Positions 33,144 through 44,455 of a DNA stretch of 64,000 nucleotides are shown here, piece by piece; position 1 is the stretch's first letter; the number at the start of each line of letters is the position of its first letter. The notes beneath the pieces were generated by a model that had not been told where the DNA came from, did no database searches, and saw only the letters and a program-made list of their open reading frames with translations. A program made the position numbers and the translations under genes. Origin of the DNA: Blastocladiella emersonii ATCC 22665 (taxonomy: Eukaryota > Blastocladiomycota > Blastocladiomycetes > Blastocladiales > Blastocladiaceae); the NCBI GenBank assembly GCA_025594325.1, contig JANHCV010000006.1, forward strand, positions 1,922,001 through 1,986,000, read 5' to 3'.

Positions 33144-34230
33144 ATGCATCCGCGCCACGCGCCCCCGACCTCCGCCGCCGCCGCTGTGCCCACGGCGCGC
33201 CCCGGCGACACGCTCGCGTGCAGCGACCTCGAGGCGACGCTCAAGGTGGCCGTGGTCGGGTCCGGCAGTGTGGGCAAATCGTCCCTTATTCGCCGCTTCA
33301 CGCGCTACGGTGAGTTCAACCCGACCTACAAGAAGACGGTCGGCGTCGAATACGCCGAGCGCGTCGTGGCCACCAAGCACGGCGACGTGCGCCTGATGCT
33401 GTGGGACACGGCGGGACAGGAGGAGTTTGACGCCGTCGCGCAAAACTACTACCACGGGTCGCACGCCATCCTGCTCGCCTTCTCCGTCACCGACCGCGGG
33501 TCGTTCGTCAGCGTCGCCAACTGGAAGCGCAAGGTCGACGCCGTCCTCGGCCCGGGCAACGTCACCATGCTGCTCGTCGCCAACAAGGTCGACGAGCTGC
33601 CCGCCGACGGCACCCTGCCCGGCGGCATGGTCTCGCTCGCCGAGGCCCGCCAGCTCGCACAGGACCTCGCCGTCGACCTGTTCCCCGTCTCGGTCAAGCT
33701 CGGCACCAACGTCGAGGACGTGTTCGCCATCCTCGCCAACCGCCACATGGACCGCGTCACCGCCGCCGCCACCATCACGTCGCGCGTCGCACCCGCCGCT
33801 CCGCTCTCGTCCTCGGCGGCCGCCTCGGCCTCGGCGCCCGCGGGTACCTCCAAGCTGCGCAGTATGGGTATCCCGCATGCTCGTCCCTCCTCGATCCTGC
33901 CCACCGGACTCACTCGCCCGCCCGCCTCGTGTAGCGTCCAACGACTCGAAGCTGTCAGACCGCACCACGGGCTTCGCCACCAGCGCATCGCTCGACCGCG
34001 ACCGTGCCTCGGCCCCGCTCGCCCCGCCACCGTCCTCGTCGGCGGCCAAGCGCGCCTCGGTCTCGACGCCTGTGAGTGCACCACCACCGCCGCTCGTCTT
34101 CTCGGCCGACGCGGCCGCCGCCAAGCCGCACGCCGGCCGCCGTCCTGGGAGCGGCCGCGCCTCGCTGCCCGCGGCCCTCGACGGGATCAAGGGCCTGTTC
34201 GGCAGCCTGCGCGACCGCGCCGGCCGCTGA
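33144..34230 (+). CDS. RAB23: Rab23-like small GTPase with long C-terminal tail
   Basis: Two exons (33144-33861, 33935-34230) with a 73-bp GTATG...TAG intron give 337 residues. After ~30 N-terminal residues come the G1 motif GSGSVGKS, the Rab23-type switch region NPTYKKTVGVEYAERVV, DVRLMLWDTAGQEEFDAV (G3), and then VANKVDEL where NKxD is expected (G4). The YKKT(I/V)GV and LMLWDTAGQEEFDA blocks are characteristic of Rab23, a ciliary-traffic Rab kept in flagellated organisms. The GTPase core is followed by ~150 residues of Ala/Ser/Pro-rich tail. No Cys is present at the C-terminus (...SLRDRAGR), so ordinary prenylation is not possible unless another 3' splice form exists. Confidence 0.85.
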
Positions 34231-34406
34231 CCGCCGCTGCTACGGCAAACCGTTCCGCTCCTCCTCTTCAATAGACACGCACTCGTAGACTAGCGATAGG
34301 CAAGAACGCAAACGAGAGATGAATTTCAAGGGCAGGGAAAGCAAACCAAACAGACAAAAACCGACTCACTCGCGGACTGGCCGGCGCATCGCCATCGCCA
34401 TCGCGA

Positions 34407-36739
34407 TCACGCCGTGGGCACCGTTCTGGACCTCAACCGGAACTTGAGCGGCGGCGTCCGGTTCTCGGCCTCGCGCGCGTCGTCGAGACTGCGGGGCGTC
34501 GGCGCTGCGACCGCCGCCAGTGCCGCGGGAACCGGGACGCGGCGCTGGGGCGCTTGCCCGATCACGATGGGCGGCTCGGGCGTGTAGTGCACCACGTCGA
34601 TCTCGGCGTCCTCATCGACCTCGTCGTCGTCCTCGTCGGCCTCGGGCTCCGTCTCGAGATCCGAGTCCTCGACCGTGAATACCTGCCGCGCACCGAGCGA
34701 CACGGCTTCGGGCGTTGCGCCCGTCACGAACGCGGTCCGCTGCGCCGGCGTCTTGGCCGCGACCGCGGACAGCGCGGACCGCCCCGAGAACGCCGGCGCC
34801 TTGACCGGTGCGGCAGCCGCGGTAGCGCCGCCGCGCGGGACCGCCGGCGAGGGCGACGCGGGGACGCGCACGACGGCTCGCCGGGGCAGCGGCGGTGCCG
34901 AGGGCGGGATCGCCCCGCGCCCGCCGGCGTGCTTGATAGCGGCGGCGACAGCGGGCAGCGGGACCGCGAGCATGGGCGAGTTCTTGACGACGGGGAACGG
35001 GAGCCGCGTCTGGCCGGGCTCGAGCTGGCCGAGCTTGCGCGCCTTGTTGAGCTCGCGCTTGGCGCGGCGGTCCGCGGCGGCGCGCTCGAGCCGGTCGAGC
35101 TCGGTCGACCACCGCGCCACAATGTCGTCGGCGTCGCCCAGCAGCACGTGGTCGAACACGTCGGCCCACTCGCGGCCCATGGGCGTGCGGTTGACCAGGA
35201 TCACGCGCGGCGCGCGGTGCTTGGCCGCCTTCTTCTTGGGCGGCGGCGGCGCGGGCGGCGGCATGGTCGCGGCACGGCGTGTGGCTCCGCTGCGCGTGCG
35301 GCGCTCGGGCGATGAGGATGCCGCGGTGATGTCGGCGAACGGCAGCTCCTCGTCGTCATCCTCCTCCTCGTCGCTGCTCTCGGCGTTGGCCGCCTGGCGC
35401 AGGCCGGACCGCCCGGACCTGTTGGCGGCCGTGGCGAGGTCGCGCACGAGCCGCTTGATGCCGTGGACCTTAAGCGACGTGCCCATCACGATGACGAGGT
35501 CGGGGCGGCGGCGCACGTCGCGCGAGACCACGTCGGCGATCGCGTCGCCGTACGGGTGCGCCTCGTTGTACAGGACCACGTCGGGGCGCAGGGTGCCCGT
35601 GGCGCGCGCGCGTTTCCCCTGGGCAGCGCGCTGGGTGGCCTCGGCCGCGCACGTCGGGCACGCGGGCGCGTCGCCGTCGCTGAAGACGGCGGCCAGGTCA
35701 GACGTGAACGGGAAGGTCGCGCGGCACAGGTTGCACCGCACGGCCGACAGCGTGCCGTGCAGCTGCACCACCGTGTCGGCGACCGTGGGCGCCGAGAGCT
35801 TGGCCGTGACGCTGGCGCGCGGCGGGCTCGAGCCGGCCGGCGCGTCCGACGAGAGCGAGATGGACGACGAGAGGCCGAGGTCGCTCATGCCGAGTGTCGA
35901 CAAGGGCGCCGTGTCGTCGGACTGCGAGTGCGGCGGCGACGGCGGGACGGCCGAGGCCGCAGACCCGGCGGCGAGCCCCGCAGGCCGGGTGGGCGGGACG
36001 GGCGCGCCGACACCCGCGCGGTCCTCGAGCCCGTCAATGTTCTGGGTGTAGCAGCGCAGCAGCTTGCCCGAGGAGCTGAGGCGACGCAGAAAGTGGTGGG
36101 CGGGCGTCGGGCGAGCGTCCTCGGCGGCGTCGCGCAGGCCCGCCATGAACGAGAAGAAGAGGCGGGTGGTCGGCTCGGCGCGGAAGACGCCGGCGTCGAA
36201 CAGGTCCTGGCCCTTGACCACGGTGCCCGGCGGCGCGTGCGTCTTGGCGAGGCGGTAGAGGCCGTCCTCGGAGCGGAAGTCCTACGTTGGGTGGTGGCGA
36301 GGGGACGAGAGTGAGCGAGGGGCGTGGGACGAGGGAGAACGGGACGGTGTATGCAGTCGCCTCCGTCTCCGTAGACTCCTGAGCGAGGAGAATCCCGTAC
36401 AGGGATACCGGCCGAGACCGAGATTCCGGCGCCGGCAACCACGGCGACGCGCTTGGCGGCGTACAGCGCCTCGGCCGTTTCGCGGACAGCGAGCTCGAAG
36501 GCGGCCGACGCGGGCGTCAGCGCCACGGGCGCGGCGGGCGACGGCGCGACGACCACGGCGGGCGAGTTGCGGCGGCGAAGGTTGCGGTGACCCGACTCGG
36601 GCGTCGGGGTGCCGGGCGGGACCAGGGCGGCGGCAGGGACGTCGTCGTCGAGGTCGAGGCGGACCCGGCGCGGCGTGGTTCGCGGCGGCGGGGCGGGGGC
36701 CGACGCAGGCGCCTTGCGCGGCGTGCGCTTGGACGCCAT
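34407..36739 (-). CDS. NAD-dependent histone deacetylase, HST3/HST4-type sirtuin
   Basis: Two exons (36739-36401, 36281-34407; 119-bp GTACG...TAG intron) give 737 residues. A basic, Pro-rich N-terminus (~75 residues) precedes the NAD-binding motif GAGISVSAGIP, then DFRSEDGLY across the splice. Next come QDLFDAGVF, TQNIDGLE, an inserted Ser/Pro-rich loop of ~80 residues, the catalytic-His motif QLHGTL, zinc-ligand pairs CNLC and CPTC, RPDVVLYNEAHP and GTSLKVHGIKRLV. The last motif and QDLFDA place it with fungal Hst3/Hst4, which remove H3K56 acetylation for genome stability. The C-terminal ~330 residues are low complexity, with acidic patches (ESSDEEEDDDEE; EPEADEDDDEVDED), probably disordered. 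Nuclear location is inferred. Confidence 0.9.
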
Positions 36740-37364
36740 GGGGTTGCCGGAGGTGAGGAAAGGGGCGGAGAGTGTCGGGAGCCGGGCAGATCGCAGTGGG
36801 ACGGGACGGTCTCGCGGCGGCGGGGCACGCTAAGGCGGGGCCAGTCGAGTTTCGCGCCGATGGCCGGCCTTCGTCGCAGGCGCGCGCAGGGCAGTGTGTC
36901 GCAGGCACAATGCAGCAAGTCGTGCGAGTGGGGTGGCCGTGCAGCTCACGCTAGACGGGCCGGGCCGCGGCCGCGGCCGCGAAGGACGTGGACGGCCTCA
37001 GCGACGACGGCGGCGACGGCGGCCCGTGCAACGTCTCCCGCTCCCTGGTCTCCCTCCTCTCCGCTCCTGCCTTGCGCTCAAATGGATCTCATGGAACAGA
37101 CCTGCCGCTTGATCGTGACTCAGTGGGACGTCAACTGCGCGTCGCGCCCGCGTTGAGGGGCGGACGTGACGGGCGGCGAGTCCGGGTGGCCGTGTCTCTC
37201 GGATGCCTGCCAGAGAAGCGTGGCCGCCGCCCCCGGCCGGCCGACTCTTGCGTCGTTCCTGATGCGACCTTCTCTGTGGCATGCGTGCCGGTGTGAGTTA
37301 GGGTGTCCGACTTCGTGGCTGCCGGATCGCGCGGGCCGAGGTGCTGGCCGCGTCGTGCTCAGTG
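36740..37364. other. intergenic region left of ABC fragment B
   Basis: Sirtuin promoter and unassigned sequence up to the start of the NBD1 fragment. I see no gene. Confidence 0.45.
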
Positions 37365-37870
37365 TCAGGTGCTGCTCGAGGCCGAGGAGCTCACGTCGCA
37401 GCCCGACTACGTCGACGACTCGCCCGCCGTCGAGAACGACATCACCATCACCGACGCGTCGTTCGAGTGGGACGAGGGCGCCACGCTCTTCGACCACGTC
37501 ACGCTCGCCATCCCCAAGGGCGCGCTCGTCGCTGTCTGCGGGCCGGTTGGCTGCGGCAAGACGGCCCTTCTCTCGGGCATCGTCGGCGAGATGAAGCGCA
37601 CGTCGGGCTCCGTCACCATCGCCGGCTCGCTGGCCTACTGCCCGCAGCAGGCGTGGATCCAGAACGCGACCGTCAAGGACAACATCCTGTTCGGCCGCGC
37701 CTTCGACGAGCAGCGGTACCAGCGCGCGATCCGCCTCGCGTGCCTCGAGCGCGACCTGCAGGAGTTCCCGAACGGCGACATGACCGAGCTCGGCGAGAAC
37801 GGCGTCGGCGCGTCCGGCGGCCAGAAGCAGCGCGTCAACATTGCTCGCGCCATCTACGCCGACGCGTCGC
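37365..37870 (+). pseudogene. NBD1 fragment of the ABCC transporter
   Basis: Inverted partial copy of the first nucleotide-binding domain of the transporter at 44820-49321 (about 47400-47914). It starts at [14 protein letters not shown] and contains Walker [29 protein letters not shown] and [11 protein letters not shown], then loses similarity within Walker B (IYADASQLLF...). The frame runs into unrelated residues and stops at 37971. The middle (~37458-37835) appears identical to the intact gene, whereas both edges carry substitutions. No transmembrane part is attached, so it is a gene fragment. Confidence 0.85.
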
Positions 37871-38995
37871 AGCTGCTCTTCGAGCGCGGCGAGCCGATCA
37901 ACCCCATCTTCGTTTCATACCCTGCGCACAAGCTAGGGGCATGGAACAGGGGGGCTCCCTCGCCGTCTTGACGCTCAACTTCCCGCGAGATCGACCGAAC
38001 TAGGCCGCAGCCAGTACGCTCATCGAGTACGACCTGTTGATCCAGACGCGATCCAACACGGTATCGCACCACATGCATGTCAAGGCCTCCGCTTGTCGAT
38101 ACGTCTGCTTCGCCCAAGGTAGCCAACAAGGGCGAGGACTCTTCCTTGCCAACCAGCACGCGATGCTTCGCGCCCTGTTCTTTTCGCGCCTTGTTCGTTT
38201 CCAATACAGTAGGGGACTTGTTTTGCGTTCATAGCACAGTCGCTCCGCGAATGGCCGCCATGAGGAGCCGTCGGCGTGGTGGCGAACGATGCGGGCCGAC
38301 GCGATGCGCCACGGAACGAGTCGCGGTCGTCAACCTGTGAGGCGCTGGTTCGCGGCGCGTCCGACTCCACGCGGGTCCATGGTCATGGCCACCGAGAGGC
38401 CGGAAAGTCGGAAACCGGTGCACCCTCGCGTCCATGACGGCAAAGCGGCCATGCAGGCGGCCATGGCCCGACTCGGGGTCGGGTTTTGAGCCACGGTGGC
38501 GCGGTGACAAGCCTCCCGACTCATGGCTAAGCCACTCGGACAGCGGCCGGCTCCGCCACACGGACAACATGTGTGACGGCGACCATGGCCATCAGCGCTC
38601 TTTCACCACTCATAACGTTGTGTGCGCTCCGTCGCCGATACCCGCTTCGCGGCGACCCATCCTCTCCGACTCGGTCCTACCACGCTCTACACACCACCTC
38701 CACCACCAGCGCTCGCCGTGGTGTCGCCGACGCAAGACCGCAGTTAGACGCTCACCCGTCGCTCTCGCACAGCCTGGCGCTGTCCTCTCTCATCCCCGCC
38801 ATCACCATTCCCTCGTCGGTGCAGCGTTGACGCTGTCCTCGACCGTGTGCCAACTCTCCCCTCGTCGGCAGTCAGTCGCAGCGATTGATACGCCCGACCC
38901 GGTCTGACCTCGACCACAACCGCAACACATCCAACCGTAATCGCAAGCAGGCCGGTCCTGCCGCATCATCCAACACCCCACCCAACTCGCCAAGC
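37871..38995. other. intergenic region, 1.1 kb
   Basis: Lies between the NBD1 fragment and p22phox. Short open frames on both strands show no motif. A little lower in GC than the gene regions. It probably holds the p22phox promoter; no gene is supported. Confidence 0.45.
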
Positions 38996-39477
38996 ATGGG
39001 CAAGGGCGGCTTTGCAGAGTGGGCTCAGTATCAGGGGCTCGGCGCAGGCGCCGCGCTCATCTGCGGAGGCCCACTGACCTTCTTCTACCCGCTGTGGTAC
39101 CTCGGACCCTTTGGGCTGTACGTGTCCTGACATGGTCACCCTCGACAGACACGCTCGAGTCGTTGACCCTCCCGTTGATGCCGTGTAGCATCCTCGGCGC
39201 CATCGTCTTGTTGCTCGAGTGGCCCGTGGCCGGGGTTCCTGGCGTGCTCGGGGCAGCGTACGCCAAGTACTGGGTCCGCGGTTTGCTGTACGTGCTGCTG
39301 TCGGGCCCGTGCTACCTGCAGGCGGCGCTCCTCAACGGCGGCATGTTCCTGTCGTGCTGCGGGTTGACGTACCTGTTCGCGCACTCGCAGGGCGAAGAGT
39401 ACAAGCCACCACGCGGGCGCGGCGGCGGCGGCGGCAAGGTGGCCCCGCCGCCGCGAGCGCAGGGCGAGAAGCGGTAG
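38996..39477 (+). CDS. CYBA: p22phox, NADPH oxidase membrane subunit
   Basis: Two exons (38996-39117, 39189-39477; 71-bp GTACG...TAG intron) give 136 residues. It aligns by eye along its length with animal p22phox: the N-terminal FAEWAQYQGLGAGAALICGG matches the EWAMWANEQALASG...GG region. The second part has YWVRGLLYVLLSGPCYLQAA (animal [20 protein letters not shown]) and GEEYKPP (animal GEQWTP). Three to four hydrophobic helices are visible. The basic/Pro-rich tail includes PPPRAQ, reminiscent of the SH3-binding tail, but is shorter. p22phox stabilises NOX enzymes and supports superoxide production at membranes. No NOX catalytic subunit lies in this window. Confidence 0.85.
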
Positions 39478-39644
39478 CCGGCGTGGCGCGCCCTCCTCGT
39501 TCGTGCCGGCTGGCCGTGTGCGCGTCGTGTGGGTGCCAATAAGATATCACTTTTTGCTCAGCTGCTGGCGTGTCTCGGGCGGGACGGGGCGAGGGGGGAA
39601 ACGATCATGTTGAGGGCGAATGTGTACAGCGAGAAATCGGGCGG

Positions 39645-40058
39645 CTACTGCTCCATGGGGTCCGTGCCCAGCTTCTGGAACTCGGCGCTACATGACACGG
39701 GGATGCGGTCAGCGGGGAGGTATCGCGGCGGTCGAGACGCGGAGCACGCACCGCAGCTGGTTGGAGAAGTCGTCGGTGGTCTCGTCGTCGTCCCAGTTGT
39801 CCTCCCACGCGTGGATCTCCTCCTTGTTCTCGTCGGCCTCGTTCCAGTCTGTGGACGGGCACGGTGAGCGGCGGTGCATTGGATCGACGGGCGAGCGAAG
39901 GACGCCGGCATACCCTCGATGGGGAAGTCCTCGAACTCGTCGTCCTCCTCGAGGATGCCGAGCGACGGCAGGGCGGGCTTGCCATCGGCGGGCTGCGCGG
40001 CGGCGGGCGCCGGGGCGGCGGCCTTGGCGGGCTGGGCGAACGAGGCGTTGTTGCTCAT
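39645..40058 (-). CDS. SEM1: 26S proteasome lid subunit SEM1/DSS1
   Basis: Three exons (40058-39914, 39848-39752, 39687-39645) join in frame to 94 residues. The hallmark acidic-aromatic stretches are present: [14 protein letters not shown] in exon 1, and [19 protein letters not shown] in exon 2, with the last exon adding RAEFQKLG. SEM1/DSS1 is an intrinsically disordered chaperone-like subunit of the proteasome lid and also of TREX-2 and BRCA2-type complexes. Introns of 65 and 64 bp have GTATG and GTGCG donors, with CAG and TAG acceptors. The N-terminal Ala/Pro-rich ~30 residues are an extension relative to short homologues. It starts 300 bp from the divergent C2CD5 gene. Confidence 0.93.
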   Translation of the reverse strand: MSNNASFAQPAKAAAPAPAAAQPADGKPALPSLGILEEDDEFEDFPIEGMPASFARPSIQCTAAHRARPQTGTRPTRTRRRSTRGRTTGTTTRPPTTSPTSCGACSASRPPRYLPADRIPVSCSAEFQKLGTDPMEQ

Positions 40059-40358
40059 TGCAGCGAGTGGGATGCGTGTGGTTGATGCGTAGCGTTCGTC
40101 GTTGCGGGTTGCGGGGGAGCGAGGCATAGGGTAGAGGCGAAGAAGCCGAGTCGCGTCGACGCGAGTGCGTCACGTTCACGCCGCCCACGCGATGTCCACA
40201 CTTTTGCGGGCGAGCGCGTCGCGCCCTCATCCTCCCCCCACCCCGCCTAGAGATCCTTCACGGAACCCATGCAACTCGGTGCATTGCGCACCCGCCCCAC
40301 GCATCTGCCTGCGCGCCGCGAGTGAGCCGCGAGAGAGCCCGCCCCCGCCCCCGCCACG

Positions 40359-43300
40359 ATGCCGTCCATCCTCAAGATCCGCGTCAACTGCGCGCGCGAC
40401 CTGCCCGTCATGGACCGGTCGTCGGAGCTCGCTGACGCCTACGCCGAGGTCCGCTTCGGCGACCTCGACCCGCAGCGCAGCGGCATCGCCCGCAAGACCC
40501 TCAACCCCGTCTGGAACGTCGACTTCCGCTTCGAGGTCGCCGACGACAGCATGCTGCAGAACGAGCCGCTCGAGATCCGCGTCCTCGACTACGACGCCAT
40601 CACCGCCAACGACGCCGTCGGCTCCGTCCTCATCGATCTCGACCCGCTGCTGCAGCTCGACTCGGGCGTCGACGACCGCGTCGCCCAGATCTCGGGCTGG
40701 TTCCCGCTCTACGACACTTTGCGCGGCATCCGCGGCGAGATCCACGTCCAGGTCCGCCTCCAGTTCTTTGGCGACGCCAACCCCTTCAAGGACTCGTCGG
40801 CCGGCGTGCAGGTCCGTAATTTATCGTTTCTCGCGCTGTATGACGAAAATTAACCCATCCTACCGCGCAGTTCTTCACCAGCACCCAGGTCCCCGCCTGC
40901 TTCTCGCTCGACGCCATGACCGGCTTCGTCGACGCCCTCGTCGTTGACGACGACCCGGAGTACTCGGTCTACGACAACTTCCGCACCCCTCGCTCCTCCA
41001 ACGAGGCCCGCCAGAAGCTCCTGTTCCGCCTCTCTGGCCAGCTGCGCCGCATGCTCGGCAAAAAGGCTCTCGAGATGCGCGCCAACGCCATTGTCGGCTT
41101 CAAGCAGTGCTTTGACCTCGAGAACCACAACAAGTCCATTGTCGGCCGCGCTATCGGCACCGCCTGCTTCGTCACCCCACTCGCCCGCGGCAACGCCGCC
41201 GCTGTTGCTCCCGCCAGTGATCCGCACGCGAGCACCTTCGCCGCCGCCTCGGCGGCCGCCGCGACCATGGAGCTCGACCCCAATACGGTCCGCGAGGAGC
41301 AGGAGAGTCTCGAGATCACCGCCGCCGAGACGCCCGCTTCCATGCAGCCGCAGCACCTCCTTCACCACCACCACCACTCGCAGTCGGCGACGGCGCGTCA
41401 TTCCGGCTACACGCGCCAGCGCAGCCACAGCGCGACGGGACTCACGCCCAACGCCGCCTCGGCGCTCGCCCATCGCACCTCGGCCTCGGGCATTGACCGC
41501 GGCCTGCCCACCGCCTTCTCGGACACGGTCGACTCGCGCCCGGCGCCCGGCGCCAACGGAGCCACCTACGATACTTCGGTCTCGACCAACGGCCTGCTCG
41601 GCAGCGGGCTCGTCCCGACTGGGCTCTCGTCGAACGGATCGCCCGCGGGCTCGCTCGCCATCGCCACGCAAACCGCTACCGCGTCTGCCTCAGCAACTGG
41701 ATCCGGCCACCACGTCGGCCCGCATCACGCGCCAGGCACCGTGCGCCCGTCCACGAGCGCGACCGCGTCCCACGACCTCGACTCGCCGTCGACGCCGACC
41801 CTCGGACCGCTGCGCCCGCTGCCGTCACCCACGCTCGGCGCCACCGCCAGCGGCGGCGGACCGCTCAGCCCAAAGTCGAGCGCCATGAACGCATCCGCCA
41901 GCGCCGCCGTCGCGCGGCGCGAAAGTCGGCGGCGCGGCCGGCGGCGTCGCGGGGATGTGGGGTGGCTCGAGCAGCCGGTCCAACTCACCACCATGATGGG
42001 TTTCCCGGGCCACAGCGTGGTGCGCGTCGGCGGCGTGGTCGGCGCCAAGAGCGTCAAGCTGCTGAGCGGGTGGGACGAGGCGCTCGCCCACACGCGCGAT
42101 CTGTGGTGGCAGGAGCTGCGCGAGGAGATCAAGGCCCACGCCAAGAACCTGCGCTGCTCGCACGTCCTTGGGTACCGCGAGACCACCAGCGTCCACGACG
42201 ACCTCGTCGTGCTGTCCGCCTCGGGCACCGCGGCCAACCTCGACCTCGAGCACGACTCGGTGCCCTGCCGCATCGCCCACGTCCCGTACCCGCGCGCGCC
42301 GACGCCGTTCCCCATGGGTTTCGCCGTCTGCGCCGGATGCCGCCGCCGCCACGTCCCGCAGCTCCTCATGGCGACTATCGACCCACCCGCCGACCTCCCC
42401 GTGGCTGGGCCCGGCACGCTCGTTGAGGCGCACGTGTACCGCGCCAAGAAGCGCAAGGACGGCGAGACCAACGCCGCCAACGTCTCGGACGCGATCCCGT
42501 TCGCCGAGTACGACCTGCACAAGCAGCTGCTCGGCCGCATGCGCGCGCTCGGGTGCAACGCCCTGTTCGGGCTCCAGGTGCAGCTCGCCATGGGCGATGA
42601 GTTTCTCGTGGCGGTCGCGACGGGCACCGCGTACCGTCTGCCGTTCCTGCCCTCGTTTGGCAACGCACCGGGCGATCTCGCTGGCGGACCCGCGGCAGCG
42701 TCGGGCGTCCCACCCGGGAGCGGCGACGATGACTCGTCTGACTCGGACGACGATTCGGTCGTGTCGGGCCTCAGCGGCGGGAACGCCGGTGCTACGGCAG
42801 CAGGAGGCCTGACAGCGGGCACCGCGGGCGTCGGGTACTCAACGTCGGCCGCCGCGCAGGGCTCCGAGTGCAACGCGGCGATCCTCGACGCCGAGGAAGC
42901 CATGGCGGGGATCGACCTCACGCCGGGCCTCCTATCGCCACAGCTCTACAACGGCGCACCACCAACTGCGCAGGTACCCGGTGGCGGCCCGCTGTTCCGG
43001 CACCAGCTCGTCCTCGCGGTGCGGCAAGTCACGCTCGGCCGACCCGCCGCCGGGTACGCGTACGGGGGCGGTCCGTCCGCAGGACTTCACGGCGCGGCAG
43101 CGGGCGGTGCGGGCGGTGCCAGTGGCGGACTCGGCGGCGGTGCGGGCGCCATCGGGACGCTCGGCGGCGTGTCGACGACGGACGCGTACCACCACCAGCT
43201 CGCGGCCGTCCTCCAGGCCATGTACACGCAGGTCGCGCTGCGGCAGGCGTTCCTGCACCCGGCGATCATTGCCGGTATCACGCACGACATCTCGGTCGTG

Positions 43301-44455
43301 TCGTCGACGCAGATCCAGGTGCGCATGGCGGGGATCGTCATGGGCCGGCTCGACGTGCCCGAGGATTGGGGCATCGACGTGGCCGCGGCGACGCGCGGCG
43401 CGCTCTCGCCATCGGCCGATGTCGCGGCGGCGGTGACGCAGTCGGGCGGGCTCGCGTCAACCAGCGGGTGGTGGGGCGAAGCCGCCGGCGGCGGGCGGCG
43501 GCAGCAGTCGTCGTCGAGCTGGGGCGATCCGGTTGGCGGAAGCTACGGCGGTGGGACCGCGCTCCTCTCGCCGCCGCCGCTCGAGCTGCCGGGCGCTGCT
43601 GGCGCCATGGGATCGACCGCTACGGGGCTCTCGTCGGCGCAGGTGCAGGCCATGGAGCAGCTGATCGACGAGGAGGTGGTGTTCGAGACGGACGAGAACG
43701 AGTGGGCCGGAAACGGCACGGGGGTGGTCCCGCGCGTCTCCAACGCGTCGAGCCACGCAGTGCGGCCACGGTCCCGGTCGCGCACCCTCGACACGGCGCT
43801 CCCGCCACCACTGCTCAGCCCGACACTCGCGCCCATGTCGACGGCGGGTCTCGCGAGCCAGTACCCGGGTCTCGCCGAGCTCATGGGCGGGATCGGCGGG
43901 ATGGGTTCGGCGCCGCCGGTTGAGATCACGCCGCTCGCAACGATCCCGCACACGCGCCCCACGGCGTACCTCGGCCGGCTCGCGCTGCATTTCGTCAAGG
44001 AGACGTCCGAGCACCACGCGCACCACCACGGTCACTACGGGCACCACCAGTACGGCACGCACCCGCACTACACGGGCGGGCCCATGGGCTCGTCGTCGCT
44101 CGCCAACCCGCTCGGGCTCGCGGCCGAGCCGTTCCCGACGGGCGACGACGACGACCACGAGTCGGACGGCATGGGCGCGTTCGTGCAGCTCGCGTGGACC
44201 GAGATCCTCGCTGTCGTCGCGGCACACGTCCAGGCCATGGGCGGTAACGCCCTCGTCGCGTTCCGCGTCGAACACTCGGGATTCCACGAAACCATCAAGA
44301 ACCAGGCGTACGCGCTCGTGTGCGTCTCGGGCGATGTGTGTCTCGTGAAACCCGCGGTATCGGCGGCCACGGCGGCGGCGGTGCCAAGGACCGGCGCGGC
44401 CGAGTCGATCTTCTCGCGCGAGTCCGTGGTCATGTCGCCGAACGGAAGGGATTGA
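40359..44455 (+). CDS. C2CD5: C2CD5-like C2-domain protein
   Basis: Two exons (40359-40811, 40871-44455; 59-bp GTCCG...CAG intron) give 1345 residues (human C2CD5 is ~1000). Residues 1-120 form a C2 domain (LKIRVNCARDLPVMDRSSELADAY...). The C2CD5-specific region follows: GFVDALVVDDDPEY, RTPRSSNEARQKLL, MRANAIVGFKQCFDLE. Further on are the module SHVLGYRETT...PYPRAPTPFPMGFAVCAGCRRRHVPQLL, matching the family's CxxC segment, and C-terminal YbjQ-like segments (GGNALVAFRVEHSGFHETIK). The extra length comes from Ala/Ser/Gly-rich and His-rich insertions. Animal C2CD5 (CDP138) is a calcium- and lipid-binding Akt substrate in vesicle fusion; the fungal role is unknown. Its last ~70 codons are copied at 15951-16160. 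Confidence 0.9.
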
